Source of the DNA: Multiplicimicrobium sp043718225
GTDB lineage: Bacteria > Omnitrophota > Omnitrophia > Omnitrophales > Aquincolibacteriaceae
Assembly (NCBI GenBank): GCA_043718225.1
Contig: JAYSWD010000065.1
Coordinates: 1-51,750, forward strand
Length of the DNA stretch: 51,750 bases
Direction: 5' to 3'
The position numbers and the translations under genes were made by a program. Within the stretch, counting starts at the first letter, position 1. Each line of letters opens with the position of its first letter. Under the pieces are notes generated by a model that had not been told where the DNA came from, did no database searches, and saw only the letters and a program-made list of their open reading frames with translations. Below, piece after piece: positions 16,701-31,700 of this stretch.

Positions 16701-19700
16701 TGTTCTCGCAATACTTTTATAGTCATGCGTCGTAAATCCCGAATTTCCTGGCCATCGAAAGGCCCCTCGGCAACAAATAGTTTGTTAAATTCTGCTGCCG
16801 TTTCCTGGTCACTTTGGATGAATTCATTTTCAAAACCAAAATCGCGGCGCATCAGCTTGGCACCAGCCGGGCTTAAAATACTTCGCTCTGCCAAAACTGT
16901 TTCGACTTGTGCTGGCAAAATTCCGGTAATGGCGTGAAATTCATCTTCGGCTGTTTGAACATCGCGAAGTTCGCCGAGTGCCACTCTCCGCTCCTTGGAA
17001 ATATTTGTCCGGCCCAGTTGATATCCCTCTATCTTTAAAAGTTTGGCTATCGCGACAAGGGATGTCTGTGCGGTTTTCCCTTCCACTCCATATTGATAGG
17101 CCAAAACTAACCGTTGAATCGGCGTGAGGCGCAACCAGCCCTTCCGCAATCGCAAAATCTCTTTTTCTTTTGTTGTGTTCGTCAAATCTACCGCTTGTCG
17201 CAGCTTTTCAATGGAAACGCCGTATTCGGAAGGAATCCTCGCGTATTGACGCAACATGGGCTCACGATATTTATGGGCTGCTTTTTCAATTTCTAACAAT
17301 GTGGCGCGAATATGCCCGAGCCCGGTATAAATTCGTTTGCGCGTTGCCTTTCCTCCAAATTTTCTACTTACTTCCTTCGCTAAGGCTCGTTTATCATCCA
17401 AGCGGTTGCGGTTGATTCCAAAAAATCTTTCTAAAATATAAAATGTTTCCGGTTCTAATTTTAAAAAGTTTTCTTTTTTAATTTTTTCCTTGGAAATACC
17501 CAAAAACTCCGTCAAGTAATCCATGCCATCTTTGCCCGACAGAAGCAACGGTTTCATTTTAAAGTGATCGCTAGTGATATTCCGCGCGCTTTTATACCGC
17601 GCCTCCTCTGCTTCGGGATGCGCTGTTTTGTATCGATCAACCTCTTCGTTTACTTTGGCTAATACCGCGTCGTGGTCGAGCTGCTTTTCACGCCCAATTC
17701 CGTATTTGTAACGAATCAAAAGTTCACGCCTCAATGAAACCGACCTTAAAAAGTTATCGGTTATTTTTTCGACTGGGAGTCTTACTTCGTCCGCGAGAGA
17801 CTGCCGAGCGCCTTGGTCCGTCGGCTGAATTCTGCTAAAACCAGGCACATTCCCCGGGGGCGCCGCTGCGGGCGAACCTTTCTTTTTTTCCGTTATAGCA
17901 CTATACCCCGCCGCAATTGCTCTATTCTTTATATTCGACATAGTTGCTCCGACTGAAACTTCTGTGCTGTCGGCTGCGTCCGCAATTTGTCGATTTGAAT
18001 AATCAGAATGCTCACGCAATATTTGTATAATTTTCTTTTCTAAGTTTGAAAATGTCGCAACATAATCAGCCGGAAGTGTTGTTAAAAACAAAACATTTTC
18101 AGCGCGGGATGGTCTTTTGGTAATCCTTGTCGCATCAACAGACTCTATTTTCCTTTGGGCCGCAGTGCGCCCAGGCTCAGGCGGCCGATCTCTCCCTAAA
18201 GCTGAGTCTGCCAAATAAGAATGATAGGGATCTAATGCTCTCAACCTAAAAGCTGCGCTTTGGTGCGCTTTTCCGGGAGAAGCTCTTGTTGCGTCAAATT
18301 TACGAATTGCTTCATCACGCAGTCCTTTAATATATTCAGCGCGTTCTTTGGAGCGGCGAATAATTTGTGCCTGCCGCCAATTGAAAATAGCTAATTGCCA
18401 AATTTTTCTTCGAGAATTTTGTTCTTGATCAAGGCGAGCTCGCTCCCACAAAGCATAAGAGCCTTTTTCCACGGCTGCTAAAACTTCTTTTATTTCTGTT
18501 TCTGTCGGATTTTCAACGCCGGCCTGGGTCAGAAACAATCGCGCTTTCTCATAAAAACCAGACTGCTGGTCTTGAGAGTAAATTACGCCTAAATTTGAAA
18601 AGTTAACCTTGCCTTTTTTTTCGAGCTTTAGTAAATGATAAGGAGTTTGATAGTGCCGCATTTCTTCTAAAAGCTCCGCCATAGGAATCGGCAGCATATC
18701 AAATGGCATTTCTTGACTTCTCATCCGAGCAACGGCCTGATTGATTTCCTCAGGCGCCTGCTGCATGCCCCCGATCACTTGTGCGGCCCAAATACCTATT
18801 TTTCTATAATCTATTTCTTGAGCCCGTAAAAAATTATTTAAAATTTCTTTGCTGGAAAGGTCCAAAGCAGGAAAAAGCTGGGAAACAACCGGCCGCAAAC
18901 CCCGCTGTTCAGCATTAACTATCGCTTGGATTAAGTCATGCAGTGTAAGGACATTGCGCTTGGGAAAGCGCTGTTCTTGTGAAGAAAATAAGGCTCGCGG
19001 GTCTGATTCACCTTCTATGAAGGGCACCATTCTTTCTGACGGCAGGCCCGACTTAATACGCTGAATCCGCTTTAATCTTTCGGCGTCTGAAATGCGTGTG
19101 CCTAATTGCAAAACAGTTTTGATCTCGGATTGTTTTTCAATCACCCAAGGCTCAACGCGAAACCATGTCCATTCATTTGGATTAATTTGCTTTTGATCAG
19201 CCACGGTCAAAATACCCCATGCGGCTAAATTCTTAAATACTTCGCGCATCATGAGCGCATGATAATTTTCGGATGTTTCTATAATCATGGATGTTCTAAG
19301 CGCAAATCCTTCGCGAATCCAATCCAAAAAATTCGAAATTAATAATTCAAATGTATAAACATGCGCGCCATCTTCTTGAATTTCTGAATCAGCCGGTGTG
19401 TTTTTTCCAATACGCGTTTCGCTTCTAACAGACTTAGGAAATTTACGATGCGTTTCATCCACACGCTTCATCAGCGCTTCCGCAAAGGAAAAGTCTGTTT
19501 CTTCGATCACATGTCCTAGAATCCATCGATAGGAATCATAATCTGCCGGATCAAACGCTCTCAGCCGATAGCCTGGTACGGGCCGAAACCGTGCCCCATC
19601 AGGATGTTCAACTTTAATCTTGATAGGCTCTGCTTTTTGAATCCAGCCAAGGCTCAGAAATTTATCCAAAATTTTTCCGGCTGTGGTCGGTGATCGTCCT

Positions 19701-22700
19701 TCGAGAGTAAGCGAGGCTTGGGTCATTGAAAAAGAATTAAATCCAAATGTGCGGTACAAATTTTCAAAAATAACCAAATAAGCCCGAGCATAACGTTTGC
19801 GTTCAGGTTTTGAGTTGCCCTCAACCAGAGCTGTCACGGGTTTATCATCAGATACGGAAGGCAATGCGGCAAGCAAACCGGCCATTTTACCGAACAATTT
19901 TTTGGACCAAGCCGCATAGGGTGCATGCGGATATTTTTTATTCTCTTCGAAAATCCCTTTGCCTGTCATAGTTTTGCGTATAGCTGATATTTCCTCGCGT
20001 TGAACATGGATACCAAAACGCCTTTCCAGAAACCATTGCTCATTTGTATCCAGCAGCGCCCAAATTTGCTTGAGGTCTTCTTCGCGGCCTGGTGCTTCCA
20101 TTTTTTCTGCTAATAATGTCCAACCTGTCACGCGTTGCGCTAAACATCTTTTAATTTCAACAAAGCGAAAAGATAGCATTGCCCCCGTAACCTTGAATTT
20201 TCTCTGCGCTTCTTCGCCCGTGTATTTATGTCCTGTCTGCTGAACAAAGTCATACAACGCGCGATTTACTGGGGAAAGCGCAAACAGCACCTCTTCGTCA
20301 ATTGCATCTGCATTGCCTAGGGAAACATCCTTTTCTTGCGGAGCACCAGGTTGCAATGTTGGTAGTGGCGCTGACTGTGGAACCGGCATAACGGGCTTAG
20401 CTGGTTGCGCTGTTGCAAGCACCGCGGTTGTCATAGGGTCGATAACTCCAGAAGATGCCGCCAACAAAGCTTCTTTGATACGCCGCAGCATGGGGTAAAT
20501 TTTTCCAGCTGTTACAGAAACATTGAATTGTTTATTGAATAGCCGGACTATTTCAGAAATTTTGTTCACACGATTCATCCCGCGGCCAAAGTACCGGTCG
20601 AAAACAAAACGCTCTTCTTCATTAAGGCGATCAGCAAGGCTTTTGTCTATTTCCGCCTCAGGTTTTTCAAGCCATGCGGCGATGAAATGCCAGGCGGTTT
20701 CGCCTTTTGTGGCTTTGAGTTTCTCAAGTGCGCTATAAATAGTCCGATTTGTCTGAGCGCGGCTCACCTCAATGTCATATTTTGCTTTCATCCAACGCAC
20801 AAGCTCTTCCATGTCATTGGTATATTCGGCACCAACACCATACCAATGCCGCAAAAGTAATTCTTCCGTCCGTGATACTTGCCAAAAAAGATCTTGCGTG
20901 ATCTTTTCAACCGGAACATCAATACGCGTGCTTAATTTTTGAATATCTCGCGCCGGCCCCGAAGCAGTAAAGCGTTCGGGATAAGCCGCTTTTTCCACAT
21001 CCAGCGGGTCAATCCCATAATATCGCAACACAGCATCCCAATCTTTATGTTGCCTTAAAAAGGCACGATAAGCCCGCTCATTATCTTCGCGAACGCGGGT
21101 AGCGGTGAGCAAACTTAAATCGTTTCGCCTTTCATCGATAAACGCTAAAAGATCTTCGCCTTTCCATTTCCATGCGGGGTATTCGCGTTTATGATCACGA
21201 TTTTTAAGTCTATTGAGCGCTTGTGCTTTTGTATCGATAATATCTTGATTTGTCAGAGTAATGTTCCGCGCAGCAAGCTCGACTTGGTGTGTCTGCGCTA
21301 ACTCAGCGGCAATAACACGATGATCTTCTTCTAAAAAAACACCCAGCCCAAAAGCGCGCCTCAAAACAGCTTCGTATGGAATAACTCCCTGATTTTTAAG
21401 ATTCAACAAAACACGCGGAATAATTTCTTCCGCTTCTTTTGGGACAATCCCGGTTTCTTTTTCGAGGGCCTTGTAGCCGTTATCGCGCCCCTTTAGTTTT
21501 TTGAAAGCTTTCTTGCGCTTAACCCAAACCGTGTTTTCATCAATCCCCCCCATCGCCTTGGCCAGTGCGGAAAAAGATGTCAATCTGGTTTCACCCAAAC
21601 CAAACTGTAAAGTTAAAATTTTTCGCTCATCCGCGGTTAAATACAGCCACGTAAGCCGCAAGGCTTCAAGGCGCTTGCTTTTAAATTTTTGAAAGGGCCT
21701 TGCGCTAACCTGTATTAATTCTTCAATTGAAACATCAATCTCTGCGGGGAGTTCGGTTGGCAGCTTGCGTTTTCGCCCTGTTCCGCTGTCATCCTCATCG
21801 GAAGCAACCGGTTTCTTTTTGAAAGATTTCAAAATTGCTTCGACGGGCAAATTAACCATGCTGGTGTGGGTTTTAAAAAAATCAGCCAGCGCTAAAAAGC
21901 GCTCGCGGTTCTCTTTGTTTTCATCCTCTAAGTTCAGTAAATCCATTTGCGCGGCAAGTCCGAAAAAATTTACCGCGGCTTTTGCGGCAACATCCATCGG
22001 AACAATCTTATCTTCGATAAAGCCTCTTACTCCTTCGGCGGCATCTAAAAACCCTTCTTTAAATTTTTGTTTTTGATTAAAAAATTCCGGGTTTCGAGAA
22101 AACCTGTCCTTTTTTGTTCTTTTAACTGCTCCAAATGCTGCGTTATATGCATGCCCAATCATCGTGATTAACCAAATGTATGTTTCCCGAAGTTCACTCT
22201 GTTCGTTTGCCGCTCGGTTACGCAGGCGGTCTTTTGCAAGCACCGCTTCTTCCGGATGAGCTCCGCTTAAATCCTCGTCTTCCCCCCGGTCGTCCGCAGC
22301 AGCCGCATCTTCTGCCGTCTCAAATTCAAATTCATCGGTCATTCGAATAGTTTTGGGAGAAGACAGGGCAGCTCCGGACCAGGCAGGAAATTGTTCTGTA
22401 ACCCAATTTTTTATTTTCCGCCCCGCGGGCGAAAGATCTTCGTCACCTTTATTTTCGCGGTTAAGAAAAACTGCCTGAATTTTTGGATCAAACCACTTTG
22501 TTTCGGGAATGCTATTCAATAGCTCATAGGCTGTTTCTTGCCAGTGGCCGTCAAGAGCAGAATTTTTTGAAATGAGATACAAAATAAAATACGCAATCCG
22601 CAATCGCGCTTCCGGATCAACTGGCCAAGCCTTCGATAAATCCGTTATCGCGAAAGCACGGAGCAATTCAAAGTAAAACCCCACGATTTTTTTTCTTTCT

Positions 22701-25700
22701 ATGGCTTTTCCATCTTTATCCTGCCATTGCTTCCAGCCAAAGCGGTCTCTGCCGCCGCTTCCTAAAGTTAATCTCTCAGCCAGGCGTTCGAGCAAGTGAA
22801 TTAATCGTCCGTGATATTGCGCAGCATTGGCTGTTTCATCGTGTTTTAAATTTTTAAAAAAAAGCGGGTGAAGATCCAAGGCGCTTACAACCTGTTGTGT
22901 CGGGGGTTTGCGCGTTTGACCATCAACCAGCTTCATGTCATCCAATACCAGATTGATGCGCGCTTTGATTTTCAAAAGGCTCGCGGGAGCAAGCGGTTCC
23001 AGGTCCGGATACAAAATTTCGTGATTCGAAGAACGCGCACTGTCTTCATTATCATCTTCTATTGCCGTTTTCGCGGCAAACGGCGCATTGGAATTAAAAG
23101 TTTGCGCGCGGGCTAAAAGTTCAGCGCGTGCTTTTTCAAGCTGTTCAACCAACTGCAAATCCGGATCTGTAAAACGAGACCGTCCCAGCTGAACAACTTC
23201 CTCGATAAGCGCGTTCACCGCTACAATCCAATCATCTCCTTCATTGCCCGTGTTTAAAATAATTCTGCTTTTTTGATCCAGTAGTTTTGGAACCTCTGCT
23301 TTAAGCAGCGCCTGCAGCCGTATCAGTTTCGCACCGGGAAGAAGCCCTTGAAAATTTCCTGCCGCAGTGAGCGCTGCCCCGGCAGGAGCGGAGCTGAAAT
23401 TTTCAAAAGTCGCAACAGCTTGCTTGAGCTTTGAAAAAAGAGCATTAGACGCTTCATCATATTTGTCTATATACCCTTGCATTTTTTGAATAAAAGGCAC
23501 CGCTTGCTCATGCCCATATCTTCCTTTTGCTCCGCTTACGAATTTCTCCATCCATAGCATCCACTGTTCAATATTTGCGCGCACATCCTTGGGGAATGAA
23601 TTTTTTTCTGAAGCAGGTTTTTTTGTGTCCGCCTGTTTTATTGCCGGAGCCGGTGCTTCAGTTACATTTGTTTCTTTTGAAAGATCCCATAGCCCTTTTT
23701 TGATTAATGCGCCTCGAATTTTCAGCAATATTCCGCGCAAACGCTCAGCATCGGAAGAAGCATCATTCCTTAATTGTGGAACGAACTTTCCTAAATATTC
23801 CTGCAGGCGTGGATAAAAATCAGGGTCGGAAATCAATGCTTCGGCTTCAAGCTGCTTTAAAAAGGAAGTCAGGCTTAATTCTATGCCTGTATAAAAAAAC
23901 TTTGCTCTTGAAACAGAAGCTATTGCGTGGTCAGGTGCCAAATCAAAAAATATTTTTCCCGCAAAAAAACTTTCTTGCCCCTGAGCCGTGTTTAATTTTG
24001 CGTCGGGATCAGTAAGCCCTTGTCCCGTTCTTATTTTTTTCTTATCCTTGATCCACAGCTCACGCAGTAATTCCAAGGGCATTCGTCCTTTCAGGATAGG
24101 CGCCTCGGCAATTTGCCGCACTGTAAACTGTCCCCTGTTCGGTTCAAGGCCTTGTGCTTCCCGTAAACTTATTTTTACTAGATGAATCAGCATGCCAAGT
24201 TCATAAGAAGTCCACTCTTCCCCTTCGCGATGAGCATCCAGCAATTCAAGAATTTCTGCTTTTTCTTCTTCGCGCATTTCGGAGCGCGTTGGAATTAGAA
24301 CTGTCCAAACCGTACCGATTTTCACCGTTTCTTGATCGAGAAGTGCTTGGCTTTCAATTTTGGCATGAGGATCACGTCCTAAAAACCTGTTAATAAGTTT
24401 GTGTCCAGTGCCTTTTCCGTGAAGACGAAAAACTTTCTTCAATTCCCCTAGACGGGCCGGTGAAGCATTTTGCTGGGCTCCTCCGTCTCCGACATGAATA
24501 AAAATTCTACCGGCTTTTCTTTCCCACCAAATCTCAAAAGGCCTCGAAGTGTCCCCTGAATTGCCATGCACTACTGCATTTGTTAAAAGCTCAAGCAACA
24601 GATCGCGCAGTTTTACATTAAAATCGGTGCCCGCATAACTCAAGCTTGGACTTTGCAGTTCCGGCCGATACCCCACCCAGGCATCAGCCCAAGCCTCGGC
24701 TGTAATCGCAGCAATTTCTTTAAGCGCTAATCCTAGCGCTGCCGGCTTCTCTATTGTTTCAAACACTTCAAGACCAGAAAAGCGCATTATGCTTTTTTGT
24801 TCAGCAAACATGCTTTTTGCCACTCCGAGTTCGGCTGCGGACTTTGTCTTTGTGGTTCCAAAAGCTGCAATTGGATTATTTTTAATATTTTGGCGGCGAA
24901 CATGAAATTGCCGCATAAGCGCAGCATCTCGTATTTCCGAGCGCGCAGGCTCCAGCTCCTCTTCCGGAATAAGCTCATGATAAAAAATCTTGTCGCCGGC
25001 GCGATCTCCTTCTCCGCGCGCCTCATGCATCACGTTTGTAAGGTAGCGAATAATTGTTTCGGAAGTTTTTTTGTCCGGGCTTGTCAGTAGAAATTCTAGG
25101 CGTAGATTTTCTGCTTCGGGTTTAATAGATTTGAGCCGGGCTGAATATCCCGCATGCCGCCGAGAACCGACGCGCAACTCTGCCCACATATCTTTTTTAA
25201 GTTTTCTTTTTTGGTATCCGGTTTTATAAAGCGTGCCCATATCCCAGTCTTTAATTGTTCCGATGGCGTCCAAGACCTCTTGCCATGTTTGCTTTTTTGG
25301 TTTTGTTAACAGCTCCGCAAATGCCAAGCTATTCCACTCATCCGTATCCAAAATATCAAAAACTTCAGGGCCTGTTTTTTTACCCGTGTACCGATCCATC
25401 AACAAAGTGCGATAGCGCCCGATCCAAAATGTTTTGTCCGGGTTTTCATTTGAAAATGCGAAAACAAGTCTGTACCTTTTTCCCTCGGCACCGGCGCTTT
25501 TGATAAATATTTTTACGCGCTCTTCTCCGGGCTTAAGCGGTCGCAAACCCAAATTGGTCAATTTGTGAATGAAGTTTGGAGCAATAACCATTAAATCAAG
25601 GTGCCCGCGCGCAATGGCTTCTCCCAATTCTTCGTTCCCTACAAAATCAGGTAAAGATTTTTTCGATTTCTCCCAATCAATATCCGCGGGCTGCCGGAGA

Positions 25701-28700
25701 ACCATCCCGAGCTTGCTTTGCGCCTCTTTCATCGGATCCGGAATCACGTTTGTCGGAGCTGTTGTTAATTTTTCTAAAAGTTTTCTTCTCTGCCGCCCAA
25801 CACTGGTCGCCGCCATTTCCTTGCCTGTCCTGCGCGACCACTCGGCGGCAATGTTCAAATTTGTAAAAAAGCGCGGCTGATCAAGCCCCAAATCTATTTT
25901 CAAGAAAAGCTGCTCATCCTCGTCGAGATTCGCCTCAAAGGCCTTTTTGGTTTCTTCCACGGACAGCCCCGCTAAACTCGCTAAATGCTTCCAGCCTGAT
26001 TTCCATAATTGCAATGATTCTAATGCGCGATCTCGAAGCTCGCTCGCGCCGTTCTCGGACAAGCCTGAAAGTTTGATTGTGGTTTCAAGTGATTGATCGA
26101 AATCACCGTCCAACCCAAGAAATGCCGTTAAAACAGACTGCTCACGCGGCTCTAAAAAATTCCAGACCTGACGAATTTCTTCATGCCGCAATACGTTAAC
26201 TTTCTTGGGAGTGGGCAAGCCCAATCGCGCCCAAACCAGCTCTTCGCGCGTCATGCCCAGGGCTTTGGGCCACAAAATCTTTTTGCTTATTTGCGGAATT
26301 ATTTCCGGGGCTTGTTTCTTTGGCGTTGTCGGTTGTGCTTTGTGCGTTTTTTTAACCTCTTTCCCCGAATCTTTTGCTTTTGCCGGGCGTGCCGCCGCGG
26401 ATAATTTTTTTGAAACCGCTAGCTTTGGTTCATTTTTCTTAACTTGCAAATCTTTAGCAATCTGTTTCGTGTTCACCGGAACGCTTCTCTTTTCCGCCGG
26501 CTTTGTTTTTTTTATTTCTTTTTTATTGGTAGGAATGGTTTTCTTGATACGCTCAGACGGTTTCTTTTTACTTACGCCCATTTTAACGGTTGGTTGTTTT
26601 TTCTCTGCTCCCTTTGCAGCAGGTTTAGTTTCTTTGGCTGCCGAAACACTTCCTTTTTGAGGTAACGTTTTCGACGTTTTAGGGACGGCAATTTTCTTTG
26701 TGGTTTTTTTTGCCTCTTCTTCTGCTTTGGGCGTTTCCTCTGCGCCCTTCAAAGGCGCTCGGACCACAAACACGTTTCTGCGCGGAACATCCGGAGGCAT
26801 TTCGTCTTCCTCCAAAACTTCTTCTATTTCTGGCTCGATTTTTTTAACGGGCCCAGTGATTTTTTTGTGGTGCACAATAATCGTTTGTGTATTTTTTGAA
26901 ACTTCCGCCGTATCCCAAGATCTTCCCACGTTAACCCCACCCACCAAAACTTTGCCGATAGCCGTCATTCGTAAATCGGCCGTCTTCTCATTCGAAAAAC
27001 CCGCTCTTCTCAAAATGTCTGCGACATCACCCGAATCTTCCGACCGAAGGTTAACTTTAACTTCATTGATTTCGCCAAAACCTTGCAATTGCACTACAAT
27101 TTTCCGCATTTCGGAGCGAGCTCTAGCTGCCAATTCGTTCTTTGGCGGATCGGAACGCTTCGTTAGAACCGCAAAACGCGCAGGCATAATCGGTACGGGC
27201 GAAAAAATATGCGTATGTGGATAAACCGGGCTCCATTGAAGGGAATAATTCAAGTGATCGGTTTGAGTTTCTAACCACGCTCCAAACCCGTTTAAGTTTG
27301 AAAGTTCTTGGCGAAGCCTCTCGCCCCCGGGAACATCGATTGCCGGCAAATCTTCAACATTAAAACCAAGCCGCGCCGGAGTTACAATGATTTTCCCGCC
27401 GGGCTTTAAAATTCGCAGCATTTCTTGGATGGCTTTTCTCCAAACCGTTTCATTTTCAAGACCAAAATTCGTAGCAAAAACATACGGCATAATAATCAAA
27501 TCAAATTCTTTTTCCTCAAAAGGCGTCTGCAAAATATTCCCTTGCTGAAAATCAATATTCGGAATTGCACGGCCGGATTTAGTTGCAGCGTCAGAATAAA
27601 GTCTCTGTAATAACTCGTGTTGAACAATAGGCCGTGAATTTGTGTCGGCAGAAAAAATGAGGTCTGAGCTGCCTGCGTTTGAATGCAGCGACTTGGCGCG
27701 TTGAACAATGGTTGTCAAGCGATCGGAATCAAGTCCGGTAACTTTTTTCGCTCTGTGCTCAATAAGTTGAAAGGGTAAATTGCCGTAACCGGGCGCAACT
27801 AACACATTTTTGTCTTGCACCCACTCTTGAGGATCAAGCATGCCCGGTTGATTAAACCAATGCTGGCCAAAAATTCGCGCGGAATCAACTTCCGTTAAGA
27901 AATGAACATAAGTTCGTTTTCCCTTTGCATTTTCGCGCATGGGTAATTCTCCGCCATTAGCCAACGTCCGCAAAGTCTCTAATTCATCAGTCGAAAGCTC
28001 CCGCATTTCGGAACGGCGCATGAGCCGCGCCCAATGAAGGCCGGTTCCAATAAGCCCCGCGGCGGCAAACGCAAAAATCGCATCGGGAACAAGCGGATAA
28101 TCGATTGGCACCGGAGAAAGCTGTGTCGGCTGTGTTTTTAATTTCAAAAATATCAGCCCTGCCGGAACCGCGAAAAGCCAAAGATGAAGAAGCGCCTGGC
28201 TTATTACGGCCGGTACTTTTTTTAGACGGCTTTCTATCATTAAAATCCCAAGCATTGAAATCCATACGGGCGCAAAGAGATTTGACAGCCAACTGAGGAT
28301 TGAGAAATAAAGCCCTTCTTGGGTCAGCACAAGGGAAGCAATAACAACCAATCCGTTTGAAAGCAAAAAGAAATGGGCTATGCTTCGAGGATCCGTGAAC
28401 GACCGGGCGGGAGCCACAGTTGTCGCAGCCATGGATGAGACGCTCTCAGCAGGCTGGGCGGGCTCTTCTTGCCTTTGTTTTACCGGCGCAAATTCTTTTT
28501 CAACTGTCCATTGTTCGGCTTCAAATAATTTCCATTCTGTTGCGTCCTGCCTAAACATTCGAATGATTTCGTCCATACTTTGCGGCCGGGCCTCCGAGTT
28601 GCGCGGAAACATCCCCGAAAGGGGCGCCGTTCCCACTTTGATTTGTTTTTGGAGCTTCTCAATCCATTCGGTAATTTCCATATGCTCGGAAGGAAAGCGT

Positions 28701-31700
28701 GGGTTTTCGAAAAGAAGCCCGAGATATTTTAAAATTAATTCTTTCACGCGCTCTTCCGGCATGAGCCCCCGGTTAAGAATTTTTGTCTCCAGCAAGCTAA
28801 TCAATGTCATGATCAACCCATAAACATCGCCTTCTTCATCTTCGGCCCAATGATCCTTGTAATTTCCGGTCAGCGGAAAAAAACCCGGCGTGCGCACTCC
28901 CATTCTTTGATCAACCGGAGTTGAGACAGCTTCGGCGGCTCCAAAATCAATCACCTCGATGTTGCCAAGGCGATTTCTCAAAATATTTTCAGGTTTAAGA
29001 TCCCGGTGCAAAATTCCATTCTTATGCAAACTTCTTTTGACCGTGCGCGCTGTTTTGATGACAACGTCAAAAATGCTGGAAACATATCGAAAGTCGGCAG
29101 AATCTAAATCGGTCGCGTCGCTTTGAGTTTCGATTTCAATCCATAGGCCTTTTACGCCTTCCAACACGCCTATTTCTTTTAAATGCGTAACTCCGGAAGC
29201 ACGAAGCATTGTTAGCTGATTTAAAAAATCTGCCTCATTGGCAAGCAGCCTGATCGAAAGCAAAGGGTCTCTCTGCGCTTGTTGTGACGGCGTCAACTGG
29301 GCGCTTTCGGCTATTTTTATAACCACCATTTTTTCAGGGTCAGCCGTTTGATGGTCCGCCCGGTCGGGAACAAACAAATTCGGCGCCCAGTGAGGGTCCC
29401 CGGCCGAAGCACCGCTTTCAGTAAAAAGCCTATGCCGCACCCCGCGTCTCCTGCCGTATTTTTTATCACTCCACTTGTCCCCAAAAAACTCTTTGAGATA
29501 AGCAACGTTGATTGTTTCGACGTCCGGCATAAAAAGCCGCGCTCCATCAAGCCGCATTTCCGAGCGCCGTGAAAAAACTTCGTGAAGTTTGGTTAACTGG
29601 TCATAGCGATTGGCGGTGGACTCGTATACAAAGAGGGCATAAAAAAACCAGCCGGTCAGTGAGCCTAAGAAAAGCGAAAAGGGTATGCTGTAAAATGCCG
29701 TAAGCCAGGTTAAAACATAAGCCTCTAAAACATACCACGTCAGTGTTGCTTGCTCGACAGCCCGCTTACGTACTTTCCAACGGTCACGAGACTCCCCAAT
29801 GTTTTTAAGTATCTCGTTATCGTTCGCCGCTTTTCCCGCCCATTGCCGGGCATATTTTTGCGCAATTTTAAAAAACGTTTTCGCTTCGTCTCCGAAATAG
29901 CCTGCCGCCTCAACTCGCGCTGCCATTTTTTCTTCAAACTCTGCGATTTTGTCCGGATCTGACACCAAAAATTTTAAAACGCTTGTTACCCACGCCCACC
30001 GCTCGGCAGGCTTGAAGAGATGACCAACCCCTCCCATTCTTACCGCTTGCGCATCATCCAAACCGACGGCTTGAATCCAATATTCTGTGCTTGCTCCAAT
30101 CACCGGATCTTCCTCAGCGGCCAGCGCAAATATTTTTTCTTTCTGCGCTGTAACTTCGGAGATTTGATTAGCATTCCACATAAGCTTGCGCGCTGCCACA
30201 TCAATGGCAGGAGCGTCTTCACCCACGAATGTTCGATCAAAATAGGCATTGAATACATCTAAATTTTGGGCTTGAAAATAATTTTCAAAATAAGGATTGG
30301 TGGGCATATGCATCGTGACCAGCTTTTGAATCTTATAGGCATGCGCGCCGGCCAATGCCGTCGCGGCGACGTAAGCTCCCATGCTGTGGCCGACAAGAGA
30401 AACTTGCTCAATATCCAAATCTTTCCGCACGGCAATGAACGACAAAATCGAGCCTACGTATTGATCAAAATTTTCATCTCCGGCCAGCGTATTTTGATTT
30501 TCGCCATGCCCGGGCAGATCGGGGCGAATGACTGCATAGCCGCGCCGAACCAAAACTGCTTCCAGCAAATCAAAGTAGGGAAATTCTTTTGATTCGGTCA
30601 TGCTGTGCATTAAAACAACCACGGGACGCGGCTTATCGGAAGGCTGTGCGCTTTGAATCAACCAAAGCGGGGTAGTCCCGGAAAATATTTTCTCAATTTT
30701 GGGAGGCGCACGCCCATGTTCCGCATACCATCTCTTTTTTGCGGCAGGATAAATGTCTGTAATACGCCGTCGGCTTTCAACATCTTCATCTGTGCCCGGC
30801 ATCATGTCCGCCGTCGCCATGTATAAATATTGAAATTCTTTGAGCTTATTGTCGCCGCCCTTTTGCTTGGCCCATTCAACGAGAGAAATCTTTTCGCGCG
30901 CTGTCTCACCGCTCGCAATCGGTTCACGGAACGGGATTTCTTTAAACAGCTTGTTGGCCTCTGCTCGCTTCAAATTAAAAACGGACATCAGCCAATTTAC
31001 CGAAAGTTTTCCGTTTCCATTCCGCATTTCGGCCCTTCGCTTTGGCGTGAATGCCTTGCTCAGGGCTTCACCCGTTGATTTTAGGGCCGATCCCTGAGCG
31101 GAAGTCGAACGGGCTTCGGAACGGAGTCGCTTTAATGGATGGTCCGCAAGAAGCGTCTGCATGTCGCGGAGCTCCGTTTCGATTTCTTCCGCAAGCTCGG
31201 TCCAGCCCAATAAACGGGCAAGTTTCGGCATGGCTATGCGAATATCCATGTTGTCTGTCGCTAAAACAAGATTTGGCCTTACGATCTTGTAATAAAGGAG
31301 CGCCTCAAAAACATTTTCAAGAGGTTCGTAAGGCGCTTCGCCGGCCCATATAATTCTTTGCAATTCGGGAATTCCCCGCTGAACGGCCTCGGTCCACATT
31401 TGAAGTTTCTGCTCAAATGAAACAGGGCGGGGCGCATCCACAACTGTTTGCCGCCAAGCTCGAAACCATCTTTCAATCGAAGGCTCAACCCATAAATATT
31501 CTTCAACCATTGCAACATCCAGCGCGCTCATATAAGTGCGTAAAATTTTAAGCGGGCGGTTCGGACGCCGGGTGTCATCAACATGCACTTGAATATGTCC
31601 GCGATAAAATTTATTTCCAAAAGGCGTCAATTTCTGCCGAATAAAAGCTTTTCGTTTATATTCAGACAGAGACGGATTGTCCGCCGATAAAGGCAAAACA

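Noticed and set aside
26205..26660. 151-aa hydrophobic plus-strand frame
   Set aside because: It is the complement of the Lys-rich linker: lysine codons read backwards give Phe and Leu, so the hydrophobicity is an artefact.
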